DNA of 64,000 bases from Amyelois transitella (taxonomy: Eukaryota; Arthropoda; Insecta; Lepidoptera; Pyralidae). The translations under genes were made by a program, and so were the position numbers. Under the pieces are notes generated by a model that saw only the letters and a program-made list of their open reading frames with translations, ran no database searches and was not told the DNA's origin. Of the stretch, positions 10,376 to 21,281 are shown one piece after another; within the stretch, counting starts at the first letter, position 1; each line of letters begins with the position of its first letter. The DNA is taken from contig NC_083523.1 of assembly GCF_032362555.1 (NCBI RefSeq), positions 6,361,501 to 6,425,500 of the forward strand. The letters are read 5' to 3'.

Positions 10376-13342
10376 ATATATTTAAAATTCGGTAACAATA
10401 ATTTTTCCATTTACTATCAAAACGTGCGGGGCTTACGTACAAAGTCACATGAGTTTTTAGGAAATGTTTTGTCAGGAAATTATGACATTATATGCATAAA
10501 CGAAAGTTGGCTCAATGATAACTTCTATGATTCTGAGTACTTTGATAATAGGTACTCGGTGTATCGATGTGATCGCGACCCAGTAGCAAGCGGCATGGAT
10601 ATGGGTGGTGGTGTTGTGATAGCCGTGCGACGCGACCTGCGCCCGGTGCACAGGATTGACATGCGTGCACCGCCGCCTGCAGATGAGGTATGGGTGTCCG
10701 TGGCGCTGAGCTCGCCGCCGTGCTCGCCTGACCTTCGGCGTCCGGGCGCTGCATCGCCTCGCTACTTACACATTATTTCTACGTATATATCTCACGGACC
10801 GAATCATGAGTGTTTGCTTACTTCATTTTATGACAGGGTTATTGATTTTATAAACGCTCACCCAGACGACGTCTATCTGGTTCTCGGGGATTTTAATGTC
10901 ACTTTAGCGGATTGGTCACATAATGTAGATAACCAATGCATGGATATACATACCAATAACAATAACTTGGCCTGTATTACCGAGGATTTTTTAAACTTTT
11001 CATTGCTTTCCCAATATAATAATCAATTTAATTTAAACAATAGAATGTTAGACTTAGTTTTTAGTAATGAATTATGCACTGTTAACTCGTGTAATTTTCC
11101 TTTAGTAAAAGAAGATCCGAATCATAAATCTTTAAATATTATTTTAAACACTAACTTTCTTTCTCCATCTTCATTAAGAGATGCCAAAAGTAACAGAAAA
11201 CTTTTTTTCAAAGCCGATTTCGAGTATATAAAAATGGAACTCAATACCATTGATTGGGTAAGTAAATTCAATACTCTGTCTGACGTTAATTCTATGGTGG
11301 ACTTCTTTTATTGTGTTTTTGACGAATTAATTGAAAAATATGTACCTACTTCTAAATTTAATAGTAAATATAAATTTCCTCCTTGGTACACGCAACCCTT
11401 GATAAAATTAAATAAAGAGAAAGAAAAATGTCATAAAAAATGGAAGTTTTATAGAAATTTGCAAGATTATTATACTTTTTCCACTTTAAGAAAACGTTTC
11501 AAAAAATTAGAAAGGTCTTGCTATGATGTGTATATTAAATTTTCAGAAGAAAATATAAGAAAAAATCCTAACTCATTTTGGTCATTTGTAAAATCAAAAA
11601 AGAACCATAACGACATTCCAGAAAATATGTTCTATAAAGATGAGTGTTTAACTGATGGAAACAAAATTTGTGACGCATTTAATAATTGTTTTGGTTCTGT
11701 TTTTGTTTCTTCGAATGGTGTAAGTTCACAAACCACTTTTTCATCTGGATCACAAGATAAAATACATGACACAACTGTTGATATAAGTCACATAAAATTT
11801 GATCTAGAAACCATAGTCAATGAATTTAAGAAAGTAAATATACACAAAGGGGCCGGTGCCGATAACATCCATCCTGTGCTTATATCAAATTGCGCAAAAG
11901 AACTTGCAATTCCAATGTTAATTATTTTTCAAAAATCAATAGATACAGGTGTATTTCCAAATAAATGGAAACAATCTCTGATTACGCCTATTCCAAAAAA
12001 TAAAAACAGAGAACAAATTACTGAATATAGGCCAATCTCAAAATTATCCATTTTAGGCAAAATTTTTGAAAAACTTGTGACTTATCATCTTTCTTTGTCA
12101 GTTCGAAATTTTATTGCAGAAGAACAACACGGGTTTTTCAAGGGTCGTTGTGTTGAAAGCAACATGGTAACTTTTACTGATTTTTTATCACAAGCTATGG
12201 ATAACAATGAACAGGTGGATGTCGTGTATACCGACTTCTCCCGGGCATTTGATAAATTAAATCATAAACTCCTTATTTTGAAGCTCGAAGAAGCCGGCAT
12301 ACATGGCTGCCTCCTTAGGTGGATTGAATCCTACATCAGTAATAGGAGTCAGGCCGTCTGTATTAAAGGATATTGTTCGCAATTTTTACCTGTGCCTTCC
12401 GGGGTCCCACAAGGTTCCCATATGGGGCCCTTGCTTTTCTCCCTATACATAAATGACATAGGAAACATATTTAATAACAGTCACCACCTTTTATATGCTG
12501 ATGATAATAAAATATATAAAAAAATTAGGTCTGTGGTTGACTGTAACAGATTACAGGAGGACTTGCTGGCTCTTCAAGACTACTGTACCTCTAATCAGCT
12601 ATATCTTAATACTGATAAATGTTATATTATTACCTACTCACGAAAAAGAAATATTGTCAAATACGAATATAAATTAAATAACGAAATTTTGCAGAGAGTA
12701 ACAGAAATTAGAGATCTAGGTATAATTATGGATTCTGAACTCTCATTTAGGAAACACATTGATTTCGCAATAAAAAAAGCATTTCAAAAATTAGGCTTTG
12801 TATTAAGAATTAGTAAACCATTTAAACAAACCATCACAATGAAAATTTTATACTTTGCATTTGTTCGTTCTATTTTGGACTTTGCGAGTGTTGTATGGAG
12901 TCCTTATTATAAAGTACACATAGATAGAATCGAAAGAGTACAAAAAAAGTTTATAAAATCTTTAAATTTTCGTGAGTGTACACAATTTGACTCATATAAT
13001 AAGGCCTTGCTTCATCATAAGTTTCTTTCCTTAAATGACAGGCGAAAAATGTTTGATTTGGTGTTTCTATATAAAATTCTTAATAATTTAATTGATTCTT
13101 CAAAACTTTTGAGTAAAATTTCCTTTGTGACTCCTAGGCGTTTACCTGTACGCCCCTCACGTAAAATTCCACTTTTCTCTCCTCCACATTTACACAAAAA
13201 CTATACTCGTAACACATTTATACATCGTTCCACCACCATATATAATAAAGAGTTTGGAAATATAGATCTACTAAACACTACTCTAAAACGATTAAAACTC
13301 AGTTTTCAATCTAGTTCAACTGATAGTAATATAATTTTGTAA
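10376..13342 (+). CDS. LINE ORF2: AP-like endonuclease plus reverse transcriptase
   Basis: The frame is open from 10376 (stop at 10373) to 13342, about 988 codons. There is no ATG before the first domain: the sequence IYYQNVRGLRTK opens the endonuclease at about 10409-10440, so translation would need a non-AUG start or reinitiation, or the start has been lost. Counting from 10424, the endonuclease motifs are IICINESWLND (about 22), LGDFNV (about 154) and LDLVFS followed by an NHKS variant of SDH (about 230). The reverse transcriptase has YRPISKLSILGKIFEKL (about 534), YTDFSRAFDKLNH (about 602), GVPQGSHMGPLLF (about 659) and YADD (about 691). The frame is intact and the motifs are conserved, so the enzyme could be functional. 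The element as a whole is 5'-truncated and probably cannot act alone. Confidence 0.9.
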   Translation: MYLKFGNNNFSIYYQNVRGLRTKSHEFLGNVLSGNYDIICINESWLNDNFYDSEYFDNRYSVYRCDRDPVASGMDMGGGVVIAVRRDLRPVHRIDMRAPPPADEVWVSVALSSPPCSPDLRRPGAASPRYLHIISTYISHGPNHECLLTSFYDRVIDFINAHPDDVYLVLGDFNVTLADWSHNVDNQCMDIHTNNNNLACITEDFLNFSLLSQYNNQFNLNNRMLDLVFSNELCTVNSCNFPLVKEDPNHKSLNIILNTNFLSPSSLRDAKSNRKLFFKADFEYIKMELNTIDWVSKFNTLSDVNSMVDFFYCVFDELIEKYVPTSKFNSKYKFPPWYTQPLIKLNKEKEKCHKKWKFYRNLQDYYTFSTLRKRFKKLERSCYDVYIKFSEENIRKNPNSFWSFVKSKKNHNDIPENMFYKDECLTDGNKICDAFNNCFGSVFVSSNGVSSQTTFSSGSQDKIHDTTVDISHIKFDLETIVNEFKKVNIHKGAGADNIHPVLISNCAKELAIPMLIIFQKSIDTGVFPNKWKQSLITPIPKNKNREQITEYRPISKLSILGKIFEKLVTYHLSLSVRNFIAEEQHGFFKGRCVESNMVTFTDFLSQAMDNNEQVDVVYTDFSRAFDKLNHKLLILKLEEAGIHGCLLRWIESYISNRSQAVCIKGYCSQFLPVPSGVPQGSHMGPLLFSLYINDIGNIFNNSHHLLYADDNKIYKKIRSVVDCNRLQEDLLALQDYCTSNQLYLNTDKCYIITYSRKRNIVKYEYKLNNEILQRVTEIRDLGIIMDSELSFRKHIDFAIKKAFQKLGFVLRISKPFKQTITMKILYFAFVRSILDFASVVWSPYYKVHIDRIERVQKKFIKSLNFRECTQFDSYNKALLHHKFLSLNDRRKMFDLVFLYKILNNLIDSSKLLSKISFVTPRRLPVRPSRKIPLFSPPHLHKNYTRNTFIHRSTTIYNKEFGNIDLLNTTLKRLKLSFQSSSTDSNIIL

Positions 13343-13572
13343 AACACTTATACTTATATAACAAACTTAATTAACCTAACACTGTAAGCTATTCTTAGTT
13401 GATTTTGTTTACAAATTCCTGCCATGTAATTAACCCTTTTTATTATATAAGTACATCACTTTAGGGCACTATAGGTCTTTAAATTGTACTCATAGTTTAT
13501 GTAAATATCTATTTGTAAACGACTGTTTGTTGCCTAAATAAAGATAAATAAAAATAAATAAATAAAAATAAA

Positions 13573-14075
13573 TTTCTGTACTATCTATATTGTGTGATCA
13601 ATTCAATATATTGATTGCGTTCGAAGATGCACCTTTTGTTTAACGCTCTTTGTTGCAATTAGCTGGTTATTACATTGTTTCCTATCGGCTTGCAGTTGCA
13701 GACAAAGGAATATAATTTATGGAGCCACTAACAGTAACGTTAATGTGTTAAATGCAACTTTGTAATATACCTAACTGGCATTGCCACAACGACTCGTTAG
13801 TTAGTACCTAGTAAGTAATAATTAATTTTTAGCAATTATTTTTACATAGGAAGTATACCTACTAAATAACGCCTCTTTATCGATAGGCATGTCTATGCCT
13901 AAACATCTTATACATAAAAACTTCCACTTACATCATAATAAAGATTTAAATACTTGCACCATGCCTACTTTGTAAAATCTTCAGAAGGAAAGTTAATCCT
14001 ACCCCTACCAGCATTGGCGACTTGTTTGAATATAGAACACTATATCTATTCCCTAATTTCGTCAACCTTCTTAAC
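13573..14075. other. Short intergenic stretch, nothing recognised
   Basis: AT-rich spacer between the LINE tail and the tRNA gene. No features were seen. Confidence 0.5.
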
Positions 14076-14148
14076 GTTTCCGTAGTGTAGCGGTTATCAC
14101 GTGTGCTTCACACGCACAAGGTCCCCGGTTCGATCCCGGGCGGAAACA
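14076..14148 (+). tRNA. tRNA-Val (anticodon CAC)
   Basis: A 73-nt cloverleaf. The acceptor stem GTTTCCG pairs with CGGAAAC (one side-by-side mismatch allowed) and A is the discriminator base. The D arm carries the A box (TAGTGTAGCGG), and the anticodon arm is TGTGC-TTCACAC-GCACA with anticodon CAC. The T arm has the B box GGTTCGATCCC. T-rich DNA follows within about 15 nt and can serve as a polymerase III terminator. There is no intron. The sequence matches the usual insect tRNA-Val, so it is likely functional. Confidence 0.95.
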
Positions 14149-15295
14149 ATGTTTGAATTTTATTTTTATTCTCTTTTAAATTGAAAAAATATATTTTCCT
14201 CCTTTTTTTTCCGTTTTATCTTTTTATTTATTGCATATTTTTTTGCTATTCTACTTTTTTGTAGATTTTAAAGTAAAAGCGAATGGACTTCTAAGTGCAT
14301 GTATTTTATTTTGTATTTTTTTCTACTGTTACATTGTCAGCAAATAGTGATTTACGAACAAAATGCATAAATCAGTATTCAGAATCAACCTTTGTATTGT
14401 AATGTAACAGTATCGCGATTAATAAAGCGGAAAGGCATTGACAATGGGGTACACTCTACAGTGCATAGACAAGAGGTGGAAAAGGCGTAATTAAAGTTAG
14501 AAAGTGGTGCAGCGGTGCTATACGGGATCGGTAAGTTTTCTAGTAGCCTACGCGGAAGGTGACCTAAGCTTGTTGAATAAATACATATAATCACCACTTT
14601 TTTTTTACTTGATTACCCAAAAGTATACAATATTTAGAACATTAAATTTCTTTTCTAAAAAAGTCTAATAATGACATGGGCATAGGAATCATTTAAGAGA
14701 TGGGCATACCTACACGATTTTCCCCCTGTCCCTTGGAAAAAGGCCCCCGGAGCGAATAATTCTTGGGGTTTAATATATACTAGCTGTTGTCCGCGTAAAT
14801 TTTGAGTTGATTCTTAATCATACAGTCAGATACAGACAGACAGACAAAAAATGTAAAAAAAAATTCTCTATCCTTTTCAGTCGAAATATTAAATGTATTA
14901 ATTATATATACAACAGCTTAGTAGGATTCTTATGAAACTTTTTTTTGTGCTAAAAAAGCTAAGCAACAGAAAAGATATTTTTGACTTTTTTGTTGCGTAT
15001 GACTACGAATAAATAAAGGTAATTACAACATTTTTCCTTACGAAACCTCCAAAAACGCGTGCGCCCTTCATATAAGTTGTTATGGAAAAGATTATCGGTC
15101 TATGAACCTTGCCGTGTGTCGCTGGGAATGAGGTTATGTGCCTATCTGTTGTCTAATCATATTAGCTGAAATCCCTTCAAGTTATATTTCCCGACATTTT
15201 TGTTTCACAAACTGGCTGCCACCCGCTCCACGCCGGTGCTTTTACGATCAAACAACAAATAAAATAGATTTGCTCTATTGGCAAAAATAGCACCA
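14149..15295. other. Intergenic stretch with a repeat end
   Basis: AT-rich, no gene seen. At about 14768-14850 it carries 'actagctgttgtccgcg', the degraded end of family D, followed by a 'cagacagacagacaaaaaa' stretch common in lepidopteran repeats. Confidence 0.45.
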
Positions 15296-15310
15296 TAATT
15301 CGTGCAATAA

Positions 15311-15720
15311 AACCATATGCCGTGTGGTTCCCGGCAATGCCGTGTGGTTCCCGGCAATGCCGTGTGGTTCCCGGCAATGCCGTGTGGTTCCCGGCAATGC
15401 CGTGTGGTTCCCGGCAATGCCGTGTGGTTCCCGGCAATGCCGTGTGGTTCCCGGCAATGCCGTGTGGTTCCCGGCACCAATACAAAAAAAGAATAGGACC
15501 ACTCCATTTCTTTCCCATGGATGTCGTAAAAGGCGACTTAGGGATAGGCTTACATACTTGTGATTCTCTTTTTAGGCGATGGGCTAGCAACCTGTCACTA
15601 TTTGGATCTCAATACCATCATTAAGCTGAGCAGCTGAAGGTGGCCATTCAGTCTTTTCGGGACTATTGGCTCTGTCTACCCCGTAAGGGATATAGACGTG
15701 ACTATATGTATGTATGTTTG
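15311..15720 (+). repeat. SINE-like family A with eight-fold 5' hairpin array
   Basis: A full family A body (from 15477) is preceded by eight perfect 20-bp copies of its own 5' end. The unit TGCCGTGTGGTTCCCGGCA plus one A repeats at 15318, 15338 and so on to 15458. Each unit can fold on itself (TGCCG/CGGCA). The whole insertion is flanked by 15-bp direct repeats with one difference, TAATTCGTGCAATAA at 15296-15310 and TAATTTGTGCAATAA at 15721-15735. Array and body therefore lie inside one target duplication. Long open frames in this array are artefacts of the 20-bp period. Confidence 0.92.
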
Positions 15721-15751
15721 TAATTTGTGCAATAATACAGTAATTTTTAAC

Positions 15752-15840
15752 ATGCATACACATAATCATGTCTATATCCCTTGCGGCATAGATAGAGCCA
15801 ACACTATTGAGAAGATTGAAAGGCCATGTTTAGCTTTAAG
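15752..15840 (-). repeat. SINE-like family A, 3' fragment, inverted
   Basis: Reverse-strand 3' end of family A ('cgtctatatcccttgcgg', 'gagccaacactattgagaag', 'gaaaggccatgt'). It faces the copy ending at 15720, so the pair is tail to tail. Confidence 0.7.
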
Positions 15841-17305
15841 GGTTAATGATAAATATAGAAGTTATATAAAAACACAAGCGTCTATAAAAATATTGGATTT
15901 ATTTCAAACTAGAGCATTAATTAAATTGAAATAAAAAACCAAAATGCATCTCAATACTTATTTAGGTATCCTAAGTTATTTTATTACTTTGTTTTCTTTT
16001 CTGCTTTAGATATGTACCATACCTACACTGAAAGATGCATATAACAAGTTCGATCAACCATAGTTAGTTCTTGCAATTGAGTGCATCAGTAGTAATAGTA
16101 ACTTTAATGTTTTTTTTTGTCGAAGTTCAGTTATCAAAACACAGCATTTTTCTTTTGATACAGGAAGGTAGGATAGTTTCTACTTGATTTCTTTAGAAGG
16201 AAATATGGAGGCAGGACTTGAAACATCAGACATAAAGGCTGGACTCGGGTCAGGATTTGTTTTATCGGGTGATTTTCAGGGCTGAAAAAAATATTGATAA
16301 GTAAGATAGATGTTTGCTTTAACTGAAAACTTAATCATATTAATCTTGACAAACCCTTGGCTCCTCCCCACAGAAGATGCAACCAGGATTTTCAAAAAGG
16401 GGCTAAGTTTTGTCAAATATTTTAATATTAGAACATGGTATATAATAACTCAGAAAATTCTTTTTTTTTTATTTTCAATTTCAGAAAATTCTTTTGGTAG
16501 GATTGCAATATGAAGGCAAGCTTGCCATAAAGACTTTCTCATAACTTTGCCTGACTTAAAAGTTGTCACTAGATGATATGCTAGTTTTAGCAGACTTCTG
16601 ACGTTAACTGCCTCTGTGGGCCAATATTAGGATGCTTATCTGTCAGACCAAAAGGCCCGACTTTGAATTCCAGCCAGGGCATTATAAGAAACGTACTTTC
16701 GCTGTTTATCCTGGGTCATGGATGATCTATATGTATAAGTATTTATTACAAAAAATTATACCATTGAATAAGTATCTTGTAAACAAGTCTTGAACTTTCT
16801 TCGAGGCTAACTAAATTTGTGTTACCTGTCCCATATACATATATTTATTATTTTTTTATTATTCTAGGGTAATAAAATATAAATACTAATATCAAGAATT
16901 CTGACTAAACTTTTGATGATGTTCTTAATAAATCAGCTCATGCTTATATAAGTACCTACTATATAGTGTGTAAATACAAAAAAAAATTAACAATAACTCT
17001 GGAGTACCTATATTTCAGCAAATGCGATTACTCAGAAATCAAGGCCGACGAACTGTTGCATCTTATGACGTGATTTGCAGTGACGTTAAATCAATAATTA
17101 TTACGGTTACAAACTCCAACCAGTTGCAAGTGCAATCGCGAATTTTACCGAATTACTTCTTTATACAACCGTTACTTTGGCAGAACGGTAATTTACGTAC
17201 ACAGATTGTATTGCCTTGTTTTCTATTTTTCATACTTATCTTGACTGATAAGTGACGAAATACGAACCAGTTTTTCGCAAAAACTTATTGAAGCAAATAA
17301 CTTAC
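15841..17305. other. Gene-free stretch with an old tRNA-SINE
   Basis: No gene was seen. It contains a degraded copy of SINE family C at about 16611-16850, listed separately. Confidence 0.45.
16611..16850 (+). repeat. tRNA-headed SINE family C, degraded copy
   Basis: Old copy recognised by 'cctctgtggg', 'ttccagccagggcat', 'cgaggctaac' and 'cctgtcccatatac', in the same order as the younger copies at 32708 and 55727. Confidence 0.65.
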
Positions 17306-17356
17306 CGGGTGAAGCGACAGGTGCAGTGCTACAGTGAACTTCCGATTGTATTTATA
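17306..17356 (-). promoter_or_regulatory. Possible TATA promoter with splice donor
   Basis: On the minus strand, TATAAATA (17356-17349) is followed about 30 nt later by a GCACTG initiator-like site and then by CACCCG|GTAAGT, a near-consensus splice donor at 17305. This could be a short non-coding first exon of a gene reaching leftwards. No downstream coding exon was recognised, so the call is weak. Confidence 0.2.
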
Positions 17357-18313
17357 ATTCACAAAACCAACAATATGACTGAAACACTTTTCGTAATAAC
17401 CAATAAAGTTTAACACTTATAAATTGATACACATTGAGTCACTAAAACCCGTAAGAGATGTTAAAGTTTAACACGATATATTTAACAACACCACACAATG
17501 TTTGCTTGCTCTGAACAACTAAGTTATTAAGACTATTTACACCATGCGAAATAAAGCATGTAATGTAATCTTTGAAAGTTTTAAAAGTAATCTTTGAAAG
17601 TTTTAAGCAATGTTTTTCCAACGTATGAAGACTTTTCTACTATTTAATCGAAAGATTTTTTTAACATTTATAAGAAAGACACTTTTGTTGGTTTAACTCT
17701 CGTTTCTACAATTCCGTACGGTGTAAGACGGCTTTTATAACTTGCTTTTAAAACATGACATGAATGAATGCTATGTACAGCCATCTATTTCATTATTAAG
17801 GAAACTATTCTGACATTGACAGCTCATTCAAGTTTCTAGTTCGGTTATCGTAAGAAAGATGGCACTGTTGCTGTTAAGCTCGGTAATTTTTCTAGAATCC
17901 TTGCTGGAGCTTCAAAATCTTGAACGAAGAATCTTCAGAATATTAATGACATTTCTACATTTATGTTCCTACATTATTTTATGGACCTAGTCGAGTTGAA
18001 GTTGTGCATTTACTTAAGTAATCATCAATTTTGTACTCAGTACTTAAGACTAATACTTAAGACTTTCCATCGGCTTACAAGTGGTGGGACAGACTCTTGA
18101 GATAGAGACTTATCCATCTAGTTCGGAGATGTCCTGCCACGTAGGCATGGATCGCCTAAGCTACCTTACCTAATGTTTGTTACTTTTATTGTAAACTGTG
18201 TTCTATTGGCAAATAAAGATATTTTATTTTTTTAATAAGCACCTAAACAACTAAGTGTAGTCAAGGCTTTACTAAGAGGAGAAATGCAAAAATCGAAGGC
18301 AATCTACATCAGC
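17357..18313. other. Intergenic stretch left of MRPL19
   Basis: No gene seen. A stretch at about 18050-18235 ends in 'ggcaaataaagatatttt' and resembles the 3' end of an unassigned retroposon. Confidence 0.4.
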
Positions 18314-18320
18314 ATTTTAT
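18314..18320 (-). terminator. Poly(A) signal of MRPL19
   Basis: AATAAA on the minus strand (plus TTTTATT) lies about 45 nt past the MRPL19 stop codon. It is the only such hexamer close to the stop. Confidence 0.6.
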
Positions 18321-18363
18321 TACTACACATTTAACAATATAATTTCTAATATATATTAAAATA

Positions 18364-20931
18364 CTAGCCAAGTTTAGGCTTTGGCGTGGTAAAAGTACGC
18401 TTTCTCGCAATCTTCTTCTGTGTGGACTGTATAATTTGCAATTGATTGTACACCTCCTCCCAAATGTTACTTTGATCTTCGATGGGTATGGTTTTCCTGT
18501 AAGAAGAGAAATTATTAATGAAATATATTTTTGACGAATATGTATTATATGGGCTATACCTGATTTTTTTTAATGTTTTTTTTTTATTCATAAACTATAC
18601 CTACCAATTACAATGGGGCTGCAATTTCTATTTGACAATATCACTACTTTAATAAACTAATCATCCTTTATTTGACATTATATCCATAGGTTAGTTTGTA
18701 AAAGAATTTAAACATACATCTGTGTTTTGAGATTATTACCCCGTAAGAGATAAAACAGTGTTAAAAAATCTGAGTTGTTTTATTTGTCATTATACTGTAA
18801 TTTGGTAAAGTAATATAAATTTTTTGAATTAATTATTTAGAACGCTTTTGTAGGATAAACATAGATGTGACTAAATGTATGTATATTCTCAAGATGGAAG
18901 TATTTATAGGATGCCTATTTCCAGTAGTAAACTTTATATGATGTAGATAATGCAAACTGCATTAGCATCTGGATTAGTTTTATCTAAATAAACATAATTT
19001 TAATTAAATTATACTTTACCTGTATTCCTTCATCAAGTCATATTTCTCCCACGGTTTCCTATGTTGTTCCCTTCTCTTTCTGTCTTTTTCTTTCAAGTAC
19101 TCCTCTATGTTGGCTACGCCTTTGAGATCCTGCCGTTCCCACCTTTCGAGCCATGGTTTTGGCTTTAGTTTCACCTGAAAAATACAATATACGTCAAACT
19201 AAAAATTTTACCATTTAAATCTATATCTACCCCACAAGGAATATAGACGTGACCATATGTATGTATGTAAATCTAAACCTAGCAAGTAATTTAAATTTCT
19301 TTTACTTACTATGCAATGCACTATTTCTTGTAATTGTGTAAATTTCTGTGCAATAAAGATATTATAAAGTATTTTAAATTAGTCAATGCAACAATAACTT
19401 AATTAACTTAATGAAATATACAGTTGAATAAAAAAAGATTCTTCCTACTGGCTAGTCCCGGTTACATCCTCACCACTCTGAAGAGAGGCTAGGGTATGCC
19501 TTTGACTTTTGCAGAGGAACCTAACCTGTATCGGATTGAGCATGGTTACTCATCCAGTTGCCTGCATGTGCAGGTTTCCTCACTATGTTTTCCCCCACCC
19601 CTTACTGTAAGACCATCAAGAGCATTGGTTAGTATTCAAATTGAATAAGGTGACAGAAATATTATCCAAATCTGCCATTCATCAATATCTAAAAGTACCC
19701 AAAATTTTAGTAAATATTTTTGATAGTACAGAAAAGGCTTAAAAGAAATCTATTGCTTAACTCAGTTGTTGGTAAAAAAAACTCAAATATATCTATTCCT
19801 TACCTGCACTGGATTAACAGGCACCGGAGTCCCTTCAGGCAGTATCTCCATGTCCATATCAAATGGGAAGGTGCTGTACTCCGGCAAGGCATCTCTCAAG
19901 TAGAACAATTTGTCATCGAGGCGTTTTTCTAAACGAAGCACTTGTATCTGCTGGATTGTTGGGTCATAGAGGTCATATCTCACCTGGAAATGTGTAGAAA
20001 TGTTTTCATAAAATGCATCTAAAAATTTTCAAGACCTGCACATACATACAAATAGACAAAATAAAAGGGTATTGTACATATTCTTCTTAATCCAATAACT
20101 GTTTTGTAATTTGTTTTATTTATTTTTATGTGCAATAAAGAGTTTACAAACAAACAAACAAACAAAAGGGCTTTACTGTATGTAATAAAATGATATAAGA
20201 GTTGATTCTGGATGGATGTTGTTGAAATCTCATTGATGATAATATATGATGATGATGATTCTAGAACTCACCTCCACTCCCTGAAAATCAACCACATTCC
20301 TCAGTGTGAATTCAGCTCTTAGCCCACAGCCTTTCCTCTCAATGCAGATTCCCACGAATCTGTTAGTTTTGCCTTGTGCATGATGATCAGATATAGTCAC
20401 TGCAAGGACTGAACCTAAAAAAAATGTTTAATTAGCAATACCAGCTTTGCCCTAAAAATAATCGACTTTTTATAATACCTTATTACAAAATGAATTAAAA
20501 TCAAAGCTTTGTTATCATAGTCTCAAACTTGAGATTTCTTTTACTCACCAACATAAAACTCAGGTATATCAATTTTACTCCTCCTCTTCAACATATCAGC
20601 TCTTTCTAATTTCTCACGAAGACTGTTCCGCCAATCAGGATTAGGGTCAGGCAAAAATTCAGGGTATGCATGACGACATTCCAACAAAGTGTTTTTTGGA
20701 GGCCTACGTTTAGATTTCTTCCCTGCAGATACTTGAGTTTCTTCAGCCTTTTCTGGCAACGTTGATAGAGGTCGAAAATCTAAAAAAGTCATCAACGTTA
20801 AATGAGTTCAAAGAACATCACTAAATAATGCAAAGTTCAAAATAATGTGATCTGACTGGAATCTAACCTCTTCGAAGTATCCATTTTGCTGCCGACAATA
20901 GGTCCGTACTTTTTCTTAGGGCCAAAGACAT
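18364..20931 (-). CDS. MRPL19: Mitochondrial ribosomal protein L19 (bL19m)
   Basis: Six exons joined by hand: 20931-20868, 20779-20549, 20414-20272, 19983-19804, 19174-19020, 18496-18364. All phases close, giving 301 residues. The protein is the bL19 subunit of the mitochondrial large ribosomal subunit. The N-terminus ([21 protein letters not shown]) is basic and amphipathic, as expected of a matrix-targeting peptide. The conserved core follows: [32 protein letters not shown] (about 80-100), [43 protein letters not shown] (about 165-185) and [11 protein letters not shown]. The C-terminal tail is lysine/arginine-rich. Length and block order match animal MRPL19. It is transcribed divergently from SCOC; the two start codons are 350 bp apart. 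Intron 5 carries a family A tail and an unassigned LINE tail; intron 4 carries a family E repeat. Confidence 0.95.
19226..19271 (+). repeat. SINE-like family A, 3' tail fragment
   Basis: Only the terminal stem-loop (ATCTACCCC-ACAA-GGAATATAGAC) and the (TATG)n tail remain, in an MRPL19 intron. A sequence ending 'gtgcaataaagatat' follows at 19300-19360 and is shared with the insert at 56388-56458. Confidence 0.7.
19447..19632 (+). repeat. Interspersed repeat family E
   Basis: Shares 'tagtcccggttacatcctcacc', 'gcctttgac', 'ttgcagaggaacctaacc' and 'gtgcaggtttcctca' with copies at 39697 and 59690. It lies in an MRPL19 intron. It is a retroposon-like repeat of unknown class. Confidence 0.6.
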
Positions 20932-21281
20932 TATGTGCACATTAGTAGTTTGGAGTTAAGAAAATATTTTGTTCAAATTAGAATGAAAAAAGTAATTTTT
21001 GTTTTCTATCTTGTCTCCGGTTTATATTTTTCTAACAAGTACACTTGAGAACAGTTTACTTCACCATACTGACTGACCTGACTGAATGACAATGACATCC
21101 AATCATTTTTCGAGAAGAATTTAACAAAATCTAATTGTCAGTGTCAAACTACTAACAATGTCACATTTATTGTTTACTTTTGCTGTTCAGGAACGAGAAT
21201 AAGGCCAAGCAAGAAAACATAGGTATCGATTATTAGCTCTCGCCCTAGTTATTACTTAATTTTTCTCTAAACAGCAACCAA
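20932..21281. promoter_or_regulatory. Shared bidirectional promoter MRPL19/SCOC
   Basis: These 350 bp separate the MRPL19 (minus) and SCOC (plus) start codons, so both promoters must lie here or overlap 5' exons. A possible 3' splice site (ttttctctaaacag, ending 21274) sits just upstream of the SCOC ATG and suggests a 5' UTR intron. No TATA box was seen, which is usual for housekeeping divergent pairs. Confidence 0.55.

Larger units (their letters stand above)
9637..13572 (+). mobile_element. Jockey/CR1-type LINE, ORF1 part plus nearly whole ORF2
   Basis: Two-ORF non-LTR retrotransposon: an ORF1 C-terminal half (9637-10206), a 0.2-kb spacer, a long ORF2 with endonuclease and reverse transcriptase (10376-13342), and an A-rich 3' end made of AAATAAAT-like repeats (about 13535-13572). 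The 5' limit is uncertain because the ORF1 N-terminus and 5' UTR are missing or unrecognised. ORF2 is uninterrupted for over 970 codons, so the insertion is probably recent. Base composition shifts inside the element: 10560-10760 is GC-rich, while the reverse transcriptase part is AT-rich. Confidence 0.88.

Noticed and set aside
15177-15624. Overlapping open frames with repeated GNHTALPGTTRHCREPH-like peptides on both strands
   Set aside because: They are products of the 20-bp tandem repeat, which stays open in several frames because 20 is not a multiple of 3. No start context, splice structure or homology supports a protein.
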